Below, piece by piece: positions 36,609-44,873 of a stretch of DNA of 64,000 nt; within the stretch, counting starts at the first letter, position 1; every line of letters starts with the position of its first letter. The stretch is from positions 1 through 64,000 of the forward strand of contig NZ_JANUEQ010000012.1 in the NCBI RefSeq assembly GCF_024807845.1, in the 5' to 3' direction. Source of the stretch: Klebsiella sp. BIGb0407. GTDB taxonomy: Bacteria; Pseudomonadota; Gammaproteobacteria; Enterobacterales; Enterobacteriaceae. The translations under genes were made by a program, and so were the position numbers. Below the pieces are notes generated by a model. That model saw only the letters and a list, made by a program, of their open reading frames with translations. It was not told the origin of the DNA and did not search any database.

Positions 36609-37244
36609 GTGGGAAATATTCTGATTGCAGCAGGAAGCATCGTTATTGCCGCCAGTCTGCTGTATATCCTGGCAATGATGGCCGGAAAGCGAACACCCCG
36701 GCAGATATCTCCGATGCTGCAGGCGTTAAAAGCGGCCGGGATTAAGGCCACCGAGACAGAACAGCGTTTGTGTTCGCAGCGTGCCTGGGTGGGAAATGAC
36801 TCGTTACTGACAAGCCGCGAGCAACAATTCTATCGTGCGCTCCTGAACAGCATAGACAGGCAGCGATGGCTGCTGTGTCCGCAAGTCAGGGTGGCAGATA
36901 TTGTAACGCTGGCACCTCACATCAAACCTGGCTCAAAAATCTGGTGGCAGCTGTTTCGTATGGTATCGCAATGGCACTGCGACATTGTTGTCGTGGATGC
37001 ATCGACATTTGCCATTGTGGCCGCAGTTGAACTGGATGATGCCTCGCATCTGAAAAAATCGCGTATACGCCGCGATATTTTGCTGGAGGAAGTACTCAGG
37101 CAGGCGGGTATTCCGTTGTTGCGGGACCGAAGCGCCGAGAAACTGGTCAATACCGTGAAGCATTTTTTATTATCGCGGGGAGAAGAGTCCGACACGATAC
37201 CCTCAAATATAGTCATACTGAGAGAACAACAGGCAACTCCATAG
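36609..37244 (+). CDS. Membrane-anchored DUF2726-like nuclease-fold protein
   Basis: 211 aa from a GTG at 36609 with AAAGGA eight bases upstream; the in-frame ATG at 36570 lacks a ribosome site. One membrane segment (~4-24) is followed by a cytoplasmic domain with 'REQQFYRALLNSI', 'HCDIVVVDASTFAIVAAVELDDASH', 'RRDILLEEVLRQAGIPLLR'. This pattern, with an acidic strand followed by a basic helix, matches the DUF2726 family, which is related to PD-(D/E)xK or very-short-patch nucleases. The role on the plasmid is unknown. Confidence 0.7.
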   Translation: MGNILIAAGSIVIAASLLYILAMMAGKRTPRQISPMLQALKAAGIKATETEQRLCSQRAWVGNDSLLTSREQQFYRALLNSIDRQRWLLCPQVRVADIVTLAPHIKPGSKIWWQLFRMVSQWHCDIVVVDASTFAIVAAVELDDASHLKKSRIRRDILLEEVLRQAGIPLLRDRSAEKLVNTVKHFLLSRGEESDTIPSNIVILREQQATP

Positions 37245-37659
37245 CTATATGACTCACATTTTTAAATGTAGGTTAATAATGTTCCTAAACGTTCTGAATA
37301 TGACGAATGATGTTCTTTGTATTAAGAATTGTCTTGCACTTTGATTTTAACGTTTGAAAGATTCAGTCAGGAAATAAGGGGGATTGAGTGTCACCTGAGA
37401 ATTTTCTGTATGTAGTATCAAATTAATTCAATCTATACGAACAAAAGAGTGTCTCTCTATTTTGTTGGTATATCGCTTCGTTATATGAATGTTATTTTTT
37501 CTCTGATTACTGATTCTTAAATAACATATTTGACTTATGAGTGGCGCTTTTACAGATAACTGTGCGCCAACACAGTTTGCGTAAATAAGTTAGTCGCTGA
37601 TTTCATAAATCTGTAGTATCCTCCGAAAAGATACGTGTTTTATCTTTGAGGGAGCAGAG
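37245..37659. other. Gap upstream of copB
   Basis: About 415 AT-rich bases with no gene; it must hold the copB promoter. Short direct and inverted repeats occur, but none could be assigned. Confidence 0.4.
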
Positions 37660-37920
37660 ATGCCGCAGCAAGAAAAAACAGAGGCTTCCTCACCAAAAAA
37701 AATGCGCACCCGTAGCAAAGCGCCTCCTATGTCCGATTCTGAGAAGCAAATGGCGGCCGTTGCAAGAAAACGGATTGCGCATAAAGAAATAAAGGTTTTT
37801 GTTCGTAACCCTTTAAAAGATCTGATGGTAGAGCTCTGTCACGCAGAGGGGATCACGCAGGCTCAGTTTATTGAGCGATTACTCGAAGATGCGTTGAAGG
37901 CTCAGGGTTTACTAAAGTAA
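37660..37920 (+). CDS. copB: CopB/RepA2, repressor of repA transcription
   Basis: 86 aa, basic, preceded by GAGGGAGCAG. The C-terminal half '[44 protein letters not shown]' is a ribbon-helix-helix domain matching R1 CopB. CopB represses the repA promoter that lies between copB and the CopA gene. Position and size agree with IncFII plasmids. Confidence 0.92.
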   Translation: MPQQEKTEASSPKKMRTRSKAPPMSDSEKQMAAVARKRIAHKEIKVFVRNPLKDLMVELCHAEGITQAQFIERLLEDALKAQGLLK

Positions 37921-38034
37921 AGACTTTACTTTGATTTAAAGCGTGCTAGATTACCGAAAGACTAAAATTTGTGGCTGGCCACGCCGCAAGGTGGCAGGGA
38001 ACTGGTTCTGATGAGGTATCTACCCGGAACCAGA

Positions 38035-38130
38035 AAAGCAAAAAACCCCGAAAATCTTCGCTAAGTTTGGCGACTGAGAAGATTAACGGGGCCCAACACA
38101 AAACTGTATAGAAGCTGTTGCTCTATGCAG
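38035..38130 (-). ncRNA. copA: CopA (RNAI) antisense RNA, incompatibility determinant
   Basis: On the minus strand a long stem (CCCCGTTAATCTTC / GAAGATTTTCGGGG, 38046-38091) with a TTGGC-containing loop is followed by a TTTTTT run, exactly as in CopA of R1/R100. CopA binds the repA leader (CopT) and blocks tap, hence repA, translation. The 5' end is estimated. The loop sequence sets incompatibility and differs from R1, so this replicon may be compatible with classical IncFII. Confidence 0.88.
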
Positions 38131-38143
38131 GGAGTATAGTTAC

Positions 38144-38218
38144 ATGCTCAGAAAAGTTCAATACCTTCTGTGTGCATTACTCCTTCCGCGCAACATAAGT
38201 GTGGGAAGGCGTGACTGA
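38144..38218 (+). CDS. tap: Tap (RepA6) leader peptide
   Basis: A 24-codon frame starting at ATG 38144 and ending TGA at 38216-38218, overlapping the repA start GTG at 38211. In R1 the ribosome ending tap re-initiates at repA, so repA depends on tap translation and CopA silences both. The peptide ends 'SVGRRD', as R1 Tap ends 'SAGWCD'. Confidence 0.88.
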   Translation: MLRKVQYLLCALLLPRNISVGRRD

Positions 38219-39074
38219 CACTCAGACACTGCTCTCTCACTACCGCCAAGTCAAAAATCCTCATCCGGAATTTACGCCGCGTGAGGGGAAAAAGACTCTG
38301 CCGTTCTGCCGTAAGCTGATGACGAAAGTCGAGGGCTTCACCTCCCGTTTTGACTTCTCCGTTCATGTGGCGTTTGTACGTTCACTGGGCCAGCGTCACC
38401 GTATGCCGCCGCTTTTGCGCCGTCGTGCTATCGATGCCTTGCTTCAGGGAATGTGCTTTCATTATGACCCCCTGGCTAATCGTGTTCAGCGCTCTATCAC
38501 TAATCTTGCTATCGAGTGCGGGCTGGCCACGGAGTCGAAAAACGGTAATCTCTCCATCACCCGTGCCACGCGGGCGCTAAAGTTTATGGCGGAGCTGGGT
38601 CTCATCACCTACCAGACGGAATATGACCCGCAGATTGGCTGCAACATCCCGACCGATATCACGTTCACACCGGCACTGTTCTCCGCGATTGATGTCTCTG
38701 ATGTTGCAGTCCTGGCCGCTCGCCGCAGCCGCGTCGAGTGGGAAAATCAGCAGCGCAAAAAGCAGAGTCTGGAGCCGCTTGGTATCGATGAACTGATAGC
38801 CAAATCCTGGCGTTTTGTGCGCGAGCGATTCCGCAGCTACCAGTCCGAACGTAAGGCACACGGCCAGAAGCGCGCTCGCGCCCGGCGTGATAAAGACCGG
38901 TTCCGACAGGACATCGTCACTCTGGTGAAGCAGCAGTTGACGCGAGAATGCGCCAGCGGACGTTTTACCGGGGGGCTCGATGCTATGAAGCGCGAACTTC
39001 AGCGACGCGTAAAAGAGCGGATGCTGCTGTCGCGCAGCCATAACTACACACGACTGAATATCGTACCTACTTAG
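38211..39074 (+). CDS. repA: RepA (RepA1), IncFII replication initiator
   Basis: 287 aa from the GTG at 38211 ([19 protein letters not shown]), the start used in R1; a GTG at 38199 in frame is less likely because of the tap overlap. Sequence closely follows IncFII RepA: '[11 protein letters not shown]', '[13 protein letters not shown]', '[28 protein letters not shown]', '[13 protein letters not shown]'. It acts in cis at oriR downstream. Confidence 0.97.
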   Translation: MTDTQTLLSHYRQVKNPHPEFTPREGKKTLPFCRKLMTKVEGFTSRFDFSVHVAFVRSLGQRHRMPPLLRRRAIDALLQGMCFHYDPLANRVQRSITNLAIECGLATESKNGNLSITRATRALKFMAELGLITYQTEYDPQIGCNIPTDITFTPALFSAIDVSDVAVLAARRSRVEWENQQRKKQSLEPLGIDELIAKSWRFVRERFRSYQSERKAHGQKRARARRDKDRFRQDIVTLVKQQLTRECASGRFTGGLDAMKRELQRRVKERMLLSRSHNYTRLNIVPT

Positions 39075-39450
39075 CCCTTCATTTTCTGAAAATCTGGTTG
39101 GCGCCGGAGGATTTCGCACGCCTGTCATCCGGGAACGTAGATTTCAGACCCGGAGTCCAGGACTATTCTGACAACCTTTTCATATCCTGATGGCTTTTCT
39201 GGCCAGAACCACAGCCGCAGCCGCTTCTCTTCTCTGTAGATTTAAGTTACCCACAGTTAACTGCAAGGGAACTTTCCATAAGGCTACAACCGTTATGCAA
39301 ATAAGCCGCCAGGCGATAAGTTTTTAAGGTGCGTGGTTTCTTTTAAACAGCGAGTAGGTACTTCTTTTAAAGACCTTCTGTTTTATTCATATAAAAAGAA
39401 AACCTGTTCGCCGCCTGCCCTGTGGACAGACGCATATAATGCCCGCCCTT
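39075..39450. other. oriR: Origin of replication (oriR, R1 type)
   Basis: The segment right after repA includes a DnaA-box-like TTACCCACA at 39247-39255 and a second one on the other strand (TGTGGACA) at 39420-39427. Between them lies an AT-rich tract with TTTTAAA/TTCTTTTAAA repeats. Position relative to repA matches CIS-oriR in R1. Ends are not visible. Confidence 0.75.
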
Positions 39451-40370
39451 GCAGCGAACCCAGGTTCGCGCCGGTTCGGTAACCCCATTGAAGTACCTCC
39501 CATCGCAAGCGACGGGCCCCATATCCGAACTAATTAGTTACAGCATTCAAAAATACCCCAGCCCTCTATCCGTGCACAGCGGTAACACCTGTGGTCACCC
39601 GACCTCACTAAAGAGCCGCCCCGCCCCGGGCCTCTGGCCCGGAACTGTGTGGCTATATAATGAGTGTTGTAACTAATGGGTTTGTGTTGCTGTGAGAGGT
39701 GATGATGGAGGATTTGAGTACACGCTCGTAAGCAGCCCTTACGGCCTGCTAACGCGGAGATACGCCCCGACTACGGCTACGCCTTGTCGTGACCACTCCG
39801 ATTGCGTAAAGAGGCTGTTGTGACGCTTTTAGGGGGTTGGCTTTAGCAGGGCGGAGGGGTGGATAGGTAAAATCTATCAGAATGGAACCGGCTTCGCCGG
39901 GCGACGGCGCCCATTAACGAAAGCGGAATATTCAGCACCGGCTGGCGCCTTTATAGAGGTCAACTACGCTTTTGGTGCAGAATACGTATTCCGGATGTCT
40001 GGAAAACTGGATAGCATCAATAAATATATGTAATCCATATATTTATTCTATATTACAATTGGTTAGCACATTTTATGTTACCTGAAATTAGTCCCCATTA
40101 CATTAATCATAACTGTCTGTTTTTCTTCATTACGTTTAACAAAACAGAACCCAAAAATATTTATACTTTTTTTCTCATTCTATTGACTAACGTCTAGGCC
40201 TTATGTGGTATGGGTTTACAGAAACAAGCAATTCCGGACACGATTTTTTCGTTAAAATCAATACTTGTCCTAAACCGATTACTATTTACAATACATATTG
40301 ACAGCAATAAAGGCAGGTATGACGCGGGCTAGCTCGTGACGCCTTATCTGTCCAGGGCTAAATTCAGACA
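39451..40370. other. Post-origin region without a supported gene
   Basis: GC-rich hairpin-prone sequence to about 39960 (for example GGCTTCGCCGGGCGACGGCGCC near 39890), then AT-rich DNA. IncFII plasmids carry RepA4-type sequence and replication-arrest signals here; a 75-codon frame at 39449-39676 has no convincing coding character. No element could be identified with confidence. Confidence 0.4.
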
Positions 40371-40372
40371 TT

Positions 40373-40404
40373 AAAAAGCCCAGATTGTGAGTCTGGGCTT
40401 TTTG
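40373..40404. terminator. Bidirectional terminator
   Basis: A perfect 12-bp stem AAAAAGCCCAGA / TCTGGGCTTTTT with a 7-base loop, giving a U run in either direction. On the minus strand it would end the antisense RNA proposed at 40405-40459. Confidence 0.85.
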
Positions 40405-40438
40405 AAACAAGTAAACGAGTTCGCACCTCGTTTACTCA

Positions 40439-40459
40439 GCCGTAAGTATTCGGCAACTG
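40439..40459 (+). repeat. 21-bp direct repeat, copy 1
   Basis: Identical to 40558-40578 (GCCGTAAGTATT...GGCAACTG). The two copies start 119 bp apart and flank the divergent promoters of the proposed type I toxin locus. Confidence 0.9.
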
Positions 40460-40557
40460 AAATTAGCTTAACTAAATACGCAGTTTTGTTCAACGCAAAT
40501 GCGGCGTGTTTTCCTTAGTTCTTGGTTGTGCGAGAACTAGCCTGTCACTAAATTCGC

Positions 40558-40578
40558 GCCGTAAGTATTCGGCAACTG
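40558..40578 (+). repeat. 21-bp direct repeat, copy 2
   Basis: Identical to 40439-40459. It would form the 5' end of the toxin mRNA: a promoter fits at TTGTGC (40526-40531) and TAAATT (40549-40554), spacer 17 bp. The overlapping TTCGCGCC (40553-40560) is complementary to GGCGCGAA at 40623-40630 near the toxin ribosome site. Confidence 0.85.
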
Positions 40579-40652
40579 GTTTACTAAAACTGCAATAGGA
40601 AACTGTTGGGTAATTGCAGCGAGGCGCGAAGATAACCAAAAGGGTAGCGATC

Positions 40653-40733
40653 ATGTTTCTTTTGCTTTTGAAACTTGTTCACCCAGTAGCAGTCATCATT
40701 ATGACTCTGCTGGAGTACTGGAACGACCGGTAA
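40653..40733 (+). CDS. Candidate type I toxin peptide (26 aa)
   Basis: A 26-codon frame with an AAAAGGG tract upstream and a terminator just downstream. The peptide has a hydrophobic core (LLLLKLVHPVAVIIMTLLEYW) and a charged end (NDR). The pattern of Pro within a membrane helix followed by Trp and charged residues resembles Ldr/Fst-type toxins, though it is not identical to any named one. The long leader, the repeat pair and the divergent antisense promoter parallel zor/orz and dinQ-type loci. It would help plasmid maintenance. Toxicity is inferred only. Confidence 0.55.
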   Translation: MFLLLLKLVHPVAVIIMTLLEYWNDR

Positions 40734-40740
40734 AACTAGC

Positions 40741-40772
40741 GCCGAAGGACGTCTTTTAAGGCGTCCTTTTTC
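40741..40772 (+). terminator. Terminator of the small toxin mRNA
   Basis: AGGACG / CGTCCT stem with a TCTTTTAAGG-type loop followed by TTTTT, 10 bases past the 26-codon frame. Confidence 0.8.
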
Positions 40773-41028
40773 ATTAACTTCGGTGTTACTGGTTTTTGAA
40801 TGCTAATTTTTCGCATTGCAGACTCATATAAACTTTATTTTATCAATCCATGCTTTGATTCGCCATTGAATTATTCGAAAACTGATATTTAACCTTATAT
40901 TCTGATGTTGTTAAATATTGCTAATATTAACATTCGTGATAAAATACAATTTAGCATTTTAATTTGGCGAAAATATGATTATATCGACCATATATACTAT
41001 TCATTAATTTTGTAATGAGGGTGTTTAA
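40773..41028. other. AT-rich intergenic region
   Basis: No gene is seen. The AT-rich DNA with several TATAAT-like tracts probably contains the promoter of the following gene. Confidence 0.4.
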
Positions 41029-41550
41029 ATGAATAAGGTTTTATTATATCTCAGTAAGTCTGAATGTGATAAAATTGGCTGTGAATCGCTAAATCTCATT
41101 TCATTGGTGGTGTCCAGATATAGAAATATAAACCCGTCTTTTATTCAAGAGAGAAAATCGAAAAGTTCAACTATCGGTTTTTTATTACTATTCCCTCTCA
41201 TCATATCAATGACATTAGTTTATTTTGCTAGTTTAGTATTCGATGTGCATGAAATGCCTTTTTATCTAGTTTCGTTTTTCATTCTCGTAGGGACCTGTAA
41301 ATTTGCTATCGATTTATATAAAAAAGATAGATCAGGCAGACTGGGATGGTTCAATACAGATAAAATGTCTAAAGGAGACTATCTGTCGCTTTCTAAAAAT
41401 GAATGTATAAAAGAATGGATGGAAGAAACCAGTAAAAAATGCGATTCCATTACTTACACCATGATTAATAATCATAGATATCTGATAGCAGAAAGAGAAA
41501 TCATTAAGGATGATATGAAGTTTAATAAGAGTGTTTTTAAAACATCCTGA
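41029..41550 (+). CDS. Two-TM membrane protein of unknown function (173 aa)
   Basis: The product is not recognised. Residues ~47-66 and ~80-98 form two membrane segments; the N-terminal ~40 and C-terminal ~75 residues are polar and probably cytoplasmic. The ATG has TGAGGGTG upstream. Very low GC marks it as accessory DNA. No neighbour is clearly linked. Confidence 0.65.
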   Translation: MNKVLLYLSKSECDKIGCESLNLISLVVSRYRNINPSFIQERKSKSSTIGFLLLFPLIISMTLVYFASLVFDVHEMPFYLVSFFILVGTCKFAIDLYKKDRSGRLGWFNTDKMSKGDYLSLSKNECIKEWMEETSKKCDSITYTMINNHRYLIAEREIIKDDMKFNKSVFKTS

Positions 41551-41920
41551 TCTGTGCATTGGGATATTGCAATGCCATGACCCGGAATCCAGTCTTGCAC
41601 TGATATCTTTCCCGCAGTTGGATGAATTACATCCGTGCACTGAACCTCGGGCGCTATCCTGGACATGAAACATTAACTATTGCTTAGGTTGCAGTGATGC
41701 TGCATCCACGGCTCACTTATCTGCGGTCACGTCACTATTATAACTTCTGATGACTATCGCGCAGCACGGGCATGCCGCCACCAGTATCAGTGTTTTAATG
41801 AGTTGTGTAAATTTATTCCACAGAATCATGCAGTCAGGAAGACTGCGTGATTAATTGGACTGTTTAATTCAATATGTGGTTTTTTATATTAATATATAAA
41901 AAAATTTCATGGATTTATTA
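41551..41920. other. Intergenic, no gene recognised
   Basis: About 370 bases with no supported frame. The stretch around 41570-41760 has higher GC than its flanks, suggesting a remnant of older sequence. Confidence 0.4.
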
Positions 41921-42709
41921 CTATCCCTGATCGCACACATACCAGCCAAGTGGTTTTTCCCATCTAATTACGCCATCAACATCATTAATTACTGTTTTTT
42001 TATTACCATGATATTCAAATCGTATCAGAATTTTACTTGGCGATTTATTTTCAATAAACCCTGAGTAGAAAATTTTATCTTTAGAATAGACTACTGAAGA
42101 TTGATCTAGTTTACATATCCTCGTGCCAATATTAGATTTTAATACTTTTTTTGGCTCACCATTCCTATAAAATGCATCCTCTAAAGCCTTTTTCTCTCTA
42201 CCTTCTCTTAACTCTGCCACCGTTTTCGCTCCATAGATGGCTGAAGTAACTCCTCTCCACTTATCCTCTTTCCCCTTAACTTTCTCAATAATATCGATTG
42301 CGTCAGCCGTTCTCACAGAACGAGAATACGTCATAACAAAAAGAATATCATTTTCTGAAGCACACCAGTTTGTAACCCTTCCCCAATGATTATTGGACCC
42401 TTCTTCCCAAACACCTCCCAAATCTTTGCATATTCTTGGCATATAATACTTCACTTGATTTAAACAGCTTTCACCTACTATGTGATAGTCGATGTAATCT
42501 TTGTACAACTCTTTTTCAGCATAAAAGGCTGTGTTTTTCGAAATGTCGCACCCATTTTTCATAAGATATGTATTTAATAAAAAAGAACTAGAATATTTAT
42601 AGTTGTTTATATCATCTGAACTTTTATGCTTTTCTGCATTATTACTTTTATCAGCATCTACAACTGCACATCCAGTCAACAAAAGAATAAAAACAATTCC
42701 CATTTTCAT
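41921..42709 (-). CDS. Lipoprotein of unknown function (262 aa)
   Basis: The signal peptide ends in the lipobox LLTGC (Cys14), so the product should be lipidated. The mature part has several Cys and aromatic residues ('CKDLGGVWEEGSNNHWGRVTNWCASEND') and a C-terminal beta-rich segment. No family is recognised. The start codon overlaps the stop of the 34-codon frame before it (ATGA), so the two are probably one operon. Confidence 0.7.
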   Translation of the reverse strand: MKMGIVFILLLTGCAVVDADKSNNAEKHKSSDDINNYKYSSSFLLNTYLMKNGCDISKNTAFYAEKELYKDYIDYHIVGESCLNQVKYYMPRICKDLGGVWEEGSNNHWGRVTNWCASENDILFVMTYSRSVRTADAIDIIEKVKGKEDKWRGVTSAIYGAKTVAELREGREKKALEDAFYRNGEPKKVLKSNIGTRICKLDQSSVVYSKDKIFYSGFIENKSPSKILIRFEYHGNKKTVINDVDGVIRWEKPLGWYVCDQG

Positions 42710-42810
42710 CGTTCCACACTCCCTACTAATTTATCATTATCGGCAGGCGTAAATCCTTTGCCAATTTTAGTATTGATTTGCTCCAGTAAACGTTCATGAC
42801 CAGATTGCAT
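42706..42810 (-). CDS. Small 34-aa protein coupled to the lipoprotein gene
   Basis: An ATG with GAGGATT upstream opens a 34-codon frame whose TGA overlaps the ATG of the lipoprotein gene. The peptide is soluble and charged ('GHERLLEQINTKIGKGFTPADNDKLVG'). It may be the last part of a longer lost protein or a true small partner; the overlap and ribosome site favour translation. Confidence 0.45.
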   Translation of the reverse strand: MQSGHERLLEQINTKIGKGFTPADNDKLVGSVER

Positions 42811-42843
42811 ATTTTAATCCTCAAAACAGAAAATCTGTTGTCT

Positions 42844-43246
42844 TCATTTTATCCAGTCTTCCAGCATCAGACTCTGCACCCGCTCAAACTCTCTCGTATT
42901 ATTCGTCACTAGGATAGCACCGGCGGCGAAGGCATGTCCGGCAATCTCGGTGTCGTTCGGACCAATGGGTGTCCCGGCTGCAGCGAGCGCCGCCTTTATC
43001 TCTGTGGTGGCATCCACGGCAGCCCGATCCCAGGACAGCACTGCATCGAGGCGGTCGCAGAACATCTCAACCAGCTGTCGGTGGCGGGGAGAGGCTTTCT
43101 TGCCGATGACCCGAAGCGCATCTCTGCGTAGGTGATGGCAGAGACCAACGCAGTACAGTCTGCTCCAGCCGCCTGATGACGGCTTCCGGCTGCTCACGCA
43201 TGATGAAGAAACGGATATTGGTGTCGAGCATATCGGTTTTGTTCAC
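42844..43246 (-). pseudogene. vapC: Decayed VapC-type toxin (PIN domain)
   Basis: The chain is readable only across three frames: 'MLDTNIRFFIMREQPEAVIRRLEQ' (start; PIN Asp in DTN), then 'LVSAITYAEMRFG', then 'ASPRHRQLVEMFCDRLDAVLSWDRAAVDATTEIKAAL...GTPIGPNDTEIAGHAFAAGAILVTNNTREFERV' to the stop. This is the order of enterobacterial VapC (MvpA). At least two frame breaks and a small internal deletion make it inactive. The usual start here is GTG at 43246, overlapping the antitoxin stop. Confidence 0.85.
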
Positions 43247-43335
43247 AGGATAAATCGCCCCTCGTCGCTGACAACATCCTCGCACTCCGCCATAAAATCA
43301 GTGTCGGCCTTTTTGGGGGCCGCTTTCTTTGATTC
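43243..43335 (-). pseudogene. vapB: 3' remnant of vapB antitoxin
   Basis: On the minus strand the residues 'ADTDFMAECEDVVSDEGRF' precede the vapC start, matching the C-terminal end of VapB antitoxins (ADPDFMAEREDVVSDEGRF type). The DNA-binding N-terminal domain is gone; upstream sequence ('GTIESKKAAPKK') is unrelated, so the locus was cut and fused. Confidence 0.8.
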
Positions 43336-43469
43336 GATAGTGCCCTGGATAAATATTCCATATGAGATCACTCTCATTCAGAGCATTCAAAAATTAACCT
43401 TCTCTATACAAGGACACCACTATGAAAGCTCCTTTTAGGACTCATAAGGCTACCAAAATGGTTGCATTG

Positions 43470-43490
43470 CGTTCCCTTTTAGGGTACATT
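43470..43490. promoter_or_regulatory. Possible higBA operator
   Basis: An imperfect palindrome, TTCCCTTTTAGGGTA, about 35 bases before higB, in the place where HigA-type antitoxins bind to autoregulate. Confidence 0.4.
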
Positions 43491-43521
43491 ACTTGCATGT
43501 AAAATAATTAAGAGGTCTTTG

Positions 43522-43818
43522 ATGATCGGTAGTTTTAGGGATGGAGACAACGGGACACTCGGGATTTTTTACTTTGATAATGTGCGAAACAGGGATATCC
43601 CAGCCAGTATTGAAAACTCGTTACGACGAAAACTTTCTATCATAGAGGCAGCTACAACGGAAAAGTCACTTTTCGCTCCGCGCAGCAACAATTATGAAAG
43701 ACTGGCGGGTAATTTGAAAGGATGGTCAAGCATTCGAGTGTCAATCCAGTGGAGGCTGATTTTCCGCTGGCGCGATGGACATGCATACGATCTTTACTTG
43801 GACCCACATAAATACTGA
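43522..43818 (+). CDS. higB: HigB-type toxin (RelE superfamily)
   Basis: 98 aa from the ATG at 43522 with AGAGG upstream. The family pattern is complete: 'LRRKLSIIEAATTEKSLFAPRSNNYERLAGNLKGWSSIRVSIQWRLIFRWRDGHAYDLYLDPHKY', including the conserved Arg/Trp core and the 'DPHKY' end typical of HigB/GraT. It would cleave mRNA on the ribosome. The antitoxin gene follows 10 bases later, in the toxin-first order usual for higBA. Confidence 0.93.
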   Translation: MIGSFRDGDNGTLGIFYFDNVRNRDIPASIENSLRRKLSIIEAATTEKSLFAPRSNNYERLAGNLKGWSSIRVSIQWRLIFRWRDGHAYDLYLDPHKY

Positions 43819-43828
43819 GGAGGCTAAA

Positions 43829-44140
43829 ATGGATACCAGATCTGCAGAACCAACCACTGTCGGTGAAATGCTTTCCGAAGAATTTCTGAAACCAATGGGT
43901 ATTACCCAGGAGCAGCTTGGCCGGGTAATGGGACTGTCGCGTAAAGTTGTCGGGCAGATCGTTAACAATACCCGTCGTATCAGCGTGGCAGAAGCAGCTA
44001 CACTGGCCGCTTTGTTTGAAACTGATGAGGATTTTTGGATAAATACCCAGGCAGCGCATGACCGCTGGGAAAGCCGTCAAATCTTGGCCACAGGTATTAT
44101 ACAGCCAATTAATGAAAGACTGGCATTAATGGGGGCATAA
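43829..44140 (+). CDS. higA: HigA-type antitoxin
   Basis: 103 aa from the ATG at 43829 with GAGGAGG upstream. An XRE-type helix-turn-helix covers residues ~25-75: 'MGITQEQLGRVMGLSRKVVGQIVNNTRRISVAEAATLAALFETDEDFWINTQ'. It neutralises HigB and represses the operon. It is intact, so this pair is probably an active maintenance module. Confidence 0.93.
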   Translation: MDTRSAEPTTVGEMLSEEFLKPMGITQEQLGRVMGLSRKVVGQIVNNTRRISVAEAATLAALFETDEDFWINTQAAHDRWESRQILATGIIQPINERLALMGA

Positions 44141-44150
44141 CCCTCTGCAA

Positions 44151-44192
44151 GAAATGCCGCCTCAACAGGCGGCATTAGATCTGTTTTTTCCC
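44151..44192 (+). terminator. Terminator after higBA
   Basis: AATGCCGCCT / AGGCGGCATT stem with a CAAC loop; a TTTTTT run follows at 44184, slightly offset. Confidence 0.7.
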
Positions 44193-44229
44193 CAAATAGA
44201 GTGACTTTGATATCTTGTAGAAGGAGCCA

Positions 44230-44751
44230 CTATTCGCTTCTCTCAACTTCTGTAGTTTTGCAAACTCGTATCACTGTCATTTTGGATACGCCTGCCAGGC
44301 GAGCTGTTTCACGTAAAGACTTTCCATGAGCCAGACGTAAAGTGCGTATCAGTTCATGCTTCTGGGCATCAGCAACTCTGCCACGATATCTGCCCTCCCC
44401 TTTTGCCTTGTTTATTCCTTCAACCTGACGACGTCGCCGGTCTTCATAATCTTTTCGAGCAATAGCGGCAAGCATATCTAGCATCATGCCATTTACGGCC
44501 TTCAGCATGCTTCTGGTGAAGTTATCGTTTACGGAACTGGATAATGCCAGGAAGCTGGTCGGTAGATCAAGACTGACTATGGCCAACTGCTTATCGGTAA
44601 TTTGTTTTCTGAGTATCTCCCAACCGGCGTCATCCAAACGAGTAAGTCTGTCGACCTGTTCAATCAAAATTACGTCACCTGGTTCTGCATCTTCTAAAAG
44701 TCTGACCAGCTCAGGTCGGTTCATTGTCGTACCTGAGACATTATCAATATA
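44230..44751 (-). pseudogene. Serine resolvase cut by the Tn3-family transposon
   Basis: The C-terminal ~170 residues of a resolvase/invertase: 'DVILIEQVDRLTRL', the E-helix, and the C-terminal HTH 'KSLRETARLAGVSKMTVIRV'. The frame runs into the transposon end at 44752 ('YIDNVSGTTMNRPEL'), so the N-terminal catalytic Ser is missing. It belongs to an older element, distinct from the intact resolvase inside the transposon. Confidence 0.88.
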
Positions 44752-44789
44752 GGGGTTTGAGGGCCAATGGAACGGAAACGTACGTTAAG
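44752..44789 (+). repeat. Left terminal inverted repeat of the Tn3-family element
   Basis: 38 bases starting GGGGTTTGAGG and ending CGTTAAG; 37 of 38 match the right end. Confidence 0.93.
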
Positions 44790-44819
44790 AATGTAATTTA
44801 TTGATATTCATGAAAAATA

Positions 44820-44846
44820 GAAAAAGGACCGTTAATTGATCCTTTT
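44820..44846 (-). terminator. Terminator of the DUF1883-TIR gene
   Basis: AAAAGGA / TCCTTTT arms around an 11-base spacer, immediately downstream of the minus-strand gene ending at 44874. Confidence 0.55.
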
Positions 44847-44873
44847 GTTTTGCTATTTGAATTTCGATAAAAA

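Larger units (their letters stand above)
40373..40459 (-). ncRNA. Candidate antitoxin RNA, divergent from the small toxin gene
   Basis: A minus-strand promoter fits at TTGAAC (40493-40488) and TAAGCT (40470-40465) with a 17-bp spacer. It would start near 40458, reading straight into the 21-base repeat copy at 40439-40459 and ending at the strong terminator 40373-40404, an ~85-nt RNA. Its 5' end would be perfectly complementary to the 5' end of the toxin mRNA, which carries the other repeat copy. This is a prediction; transcription is not shown. Confidence 0.5.

Noticed and set aside
39449..39676. 75-codon frame in the post-origin region
   Set aside because: No ribosome site, odd composition and overlap with hairpin-rich replication sequence; a RepA4-like gene could not be supported.
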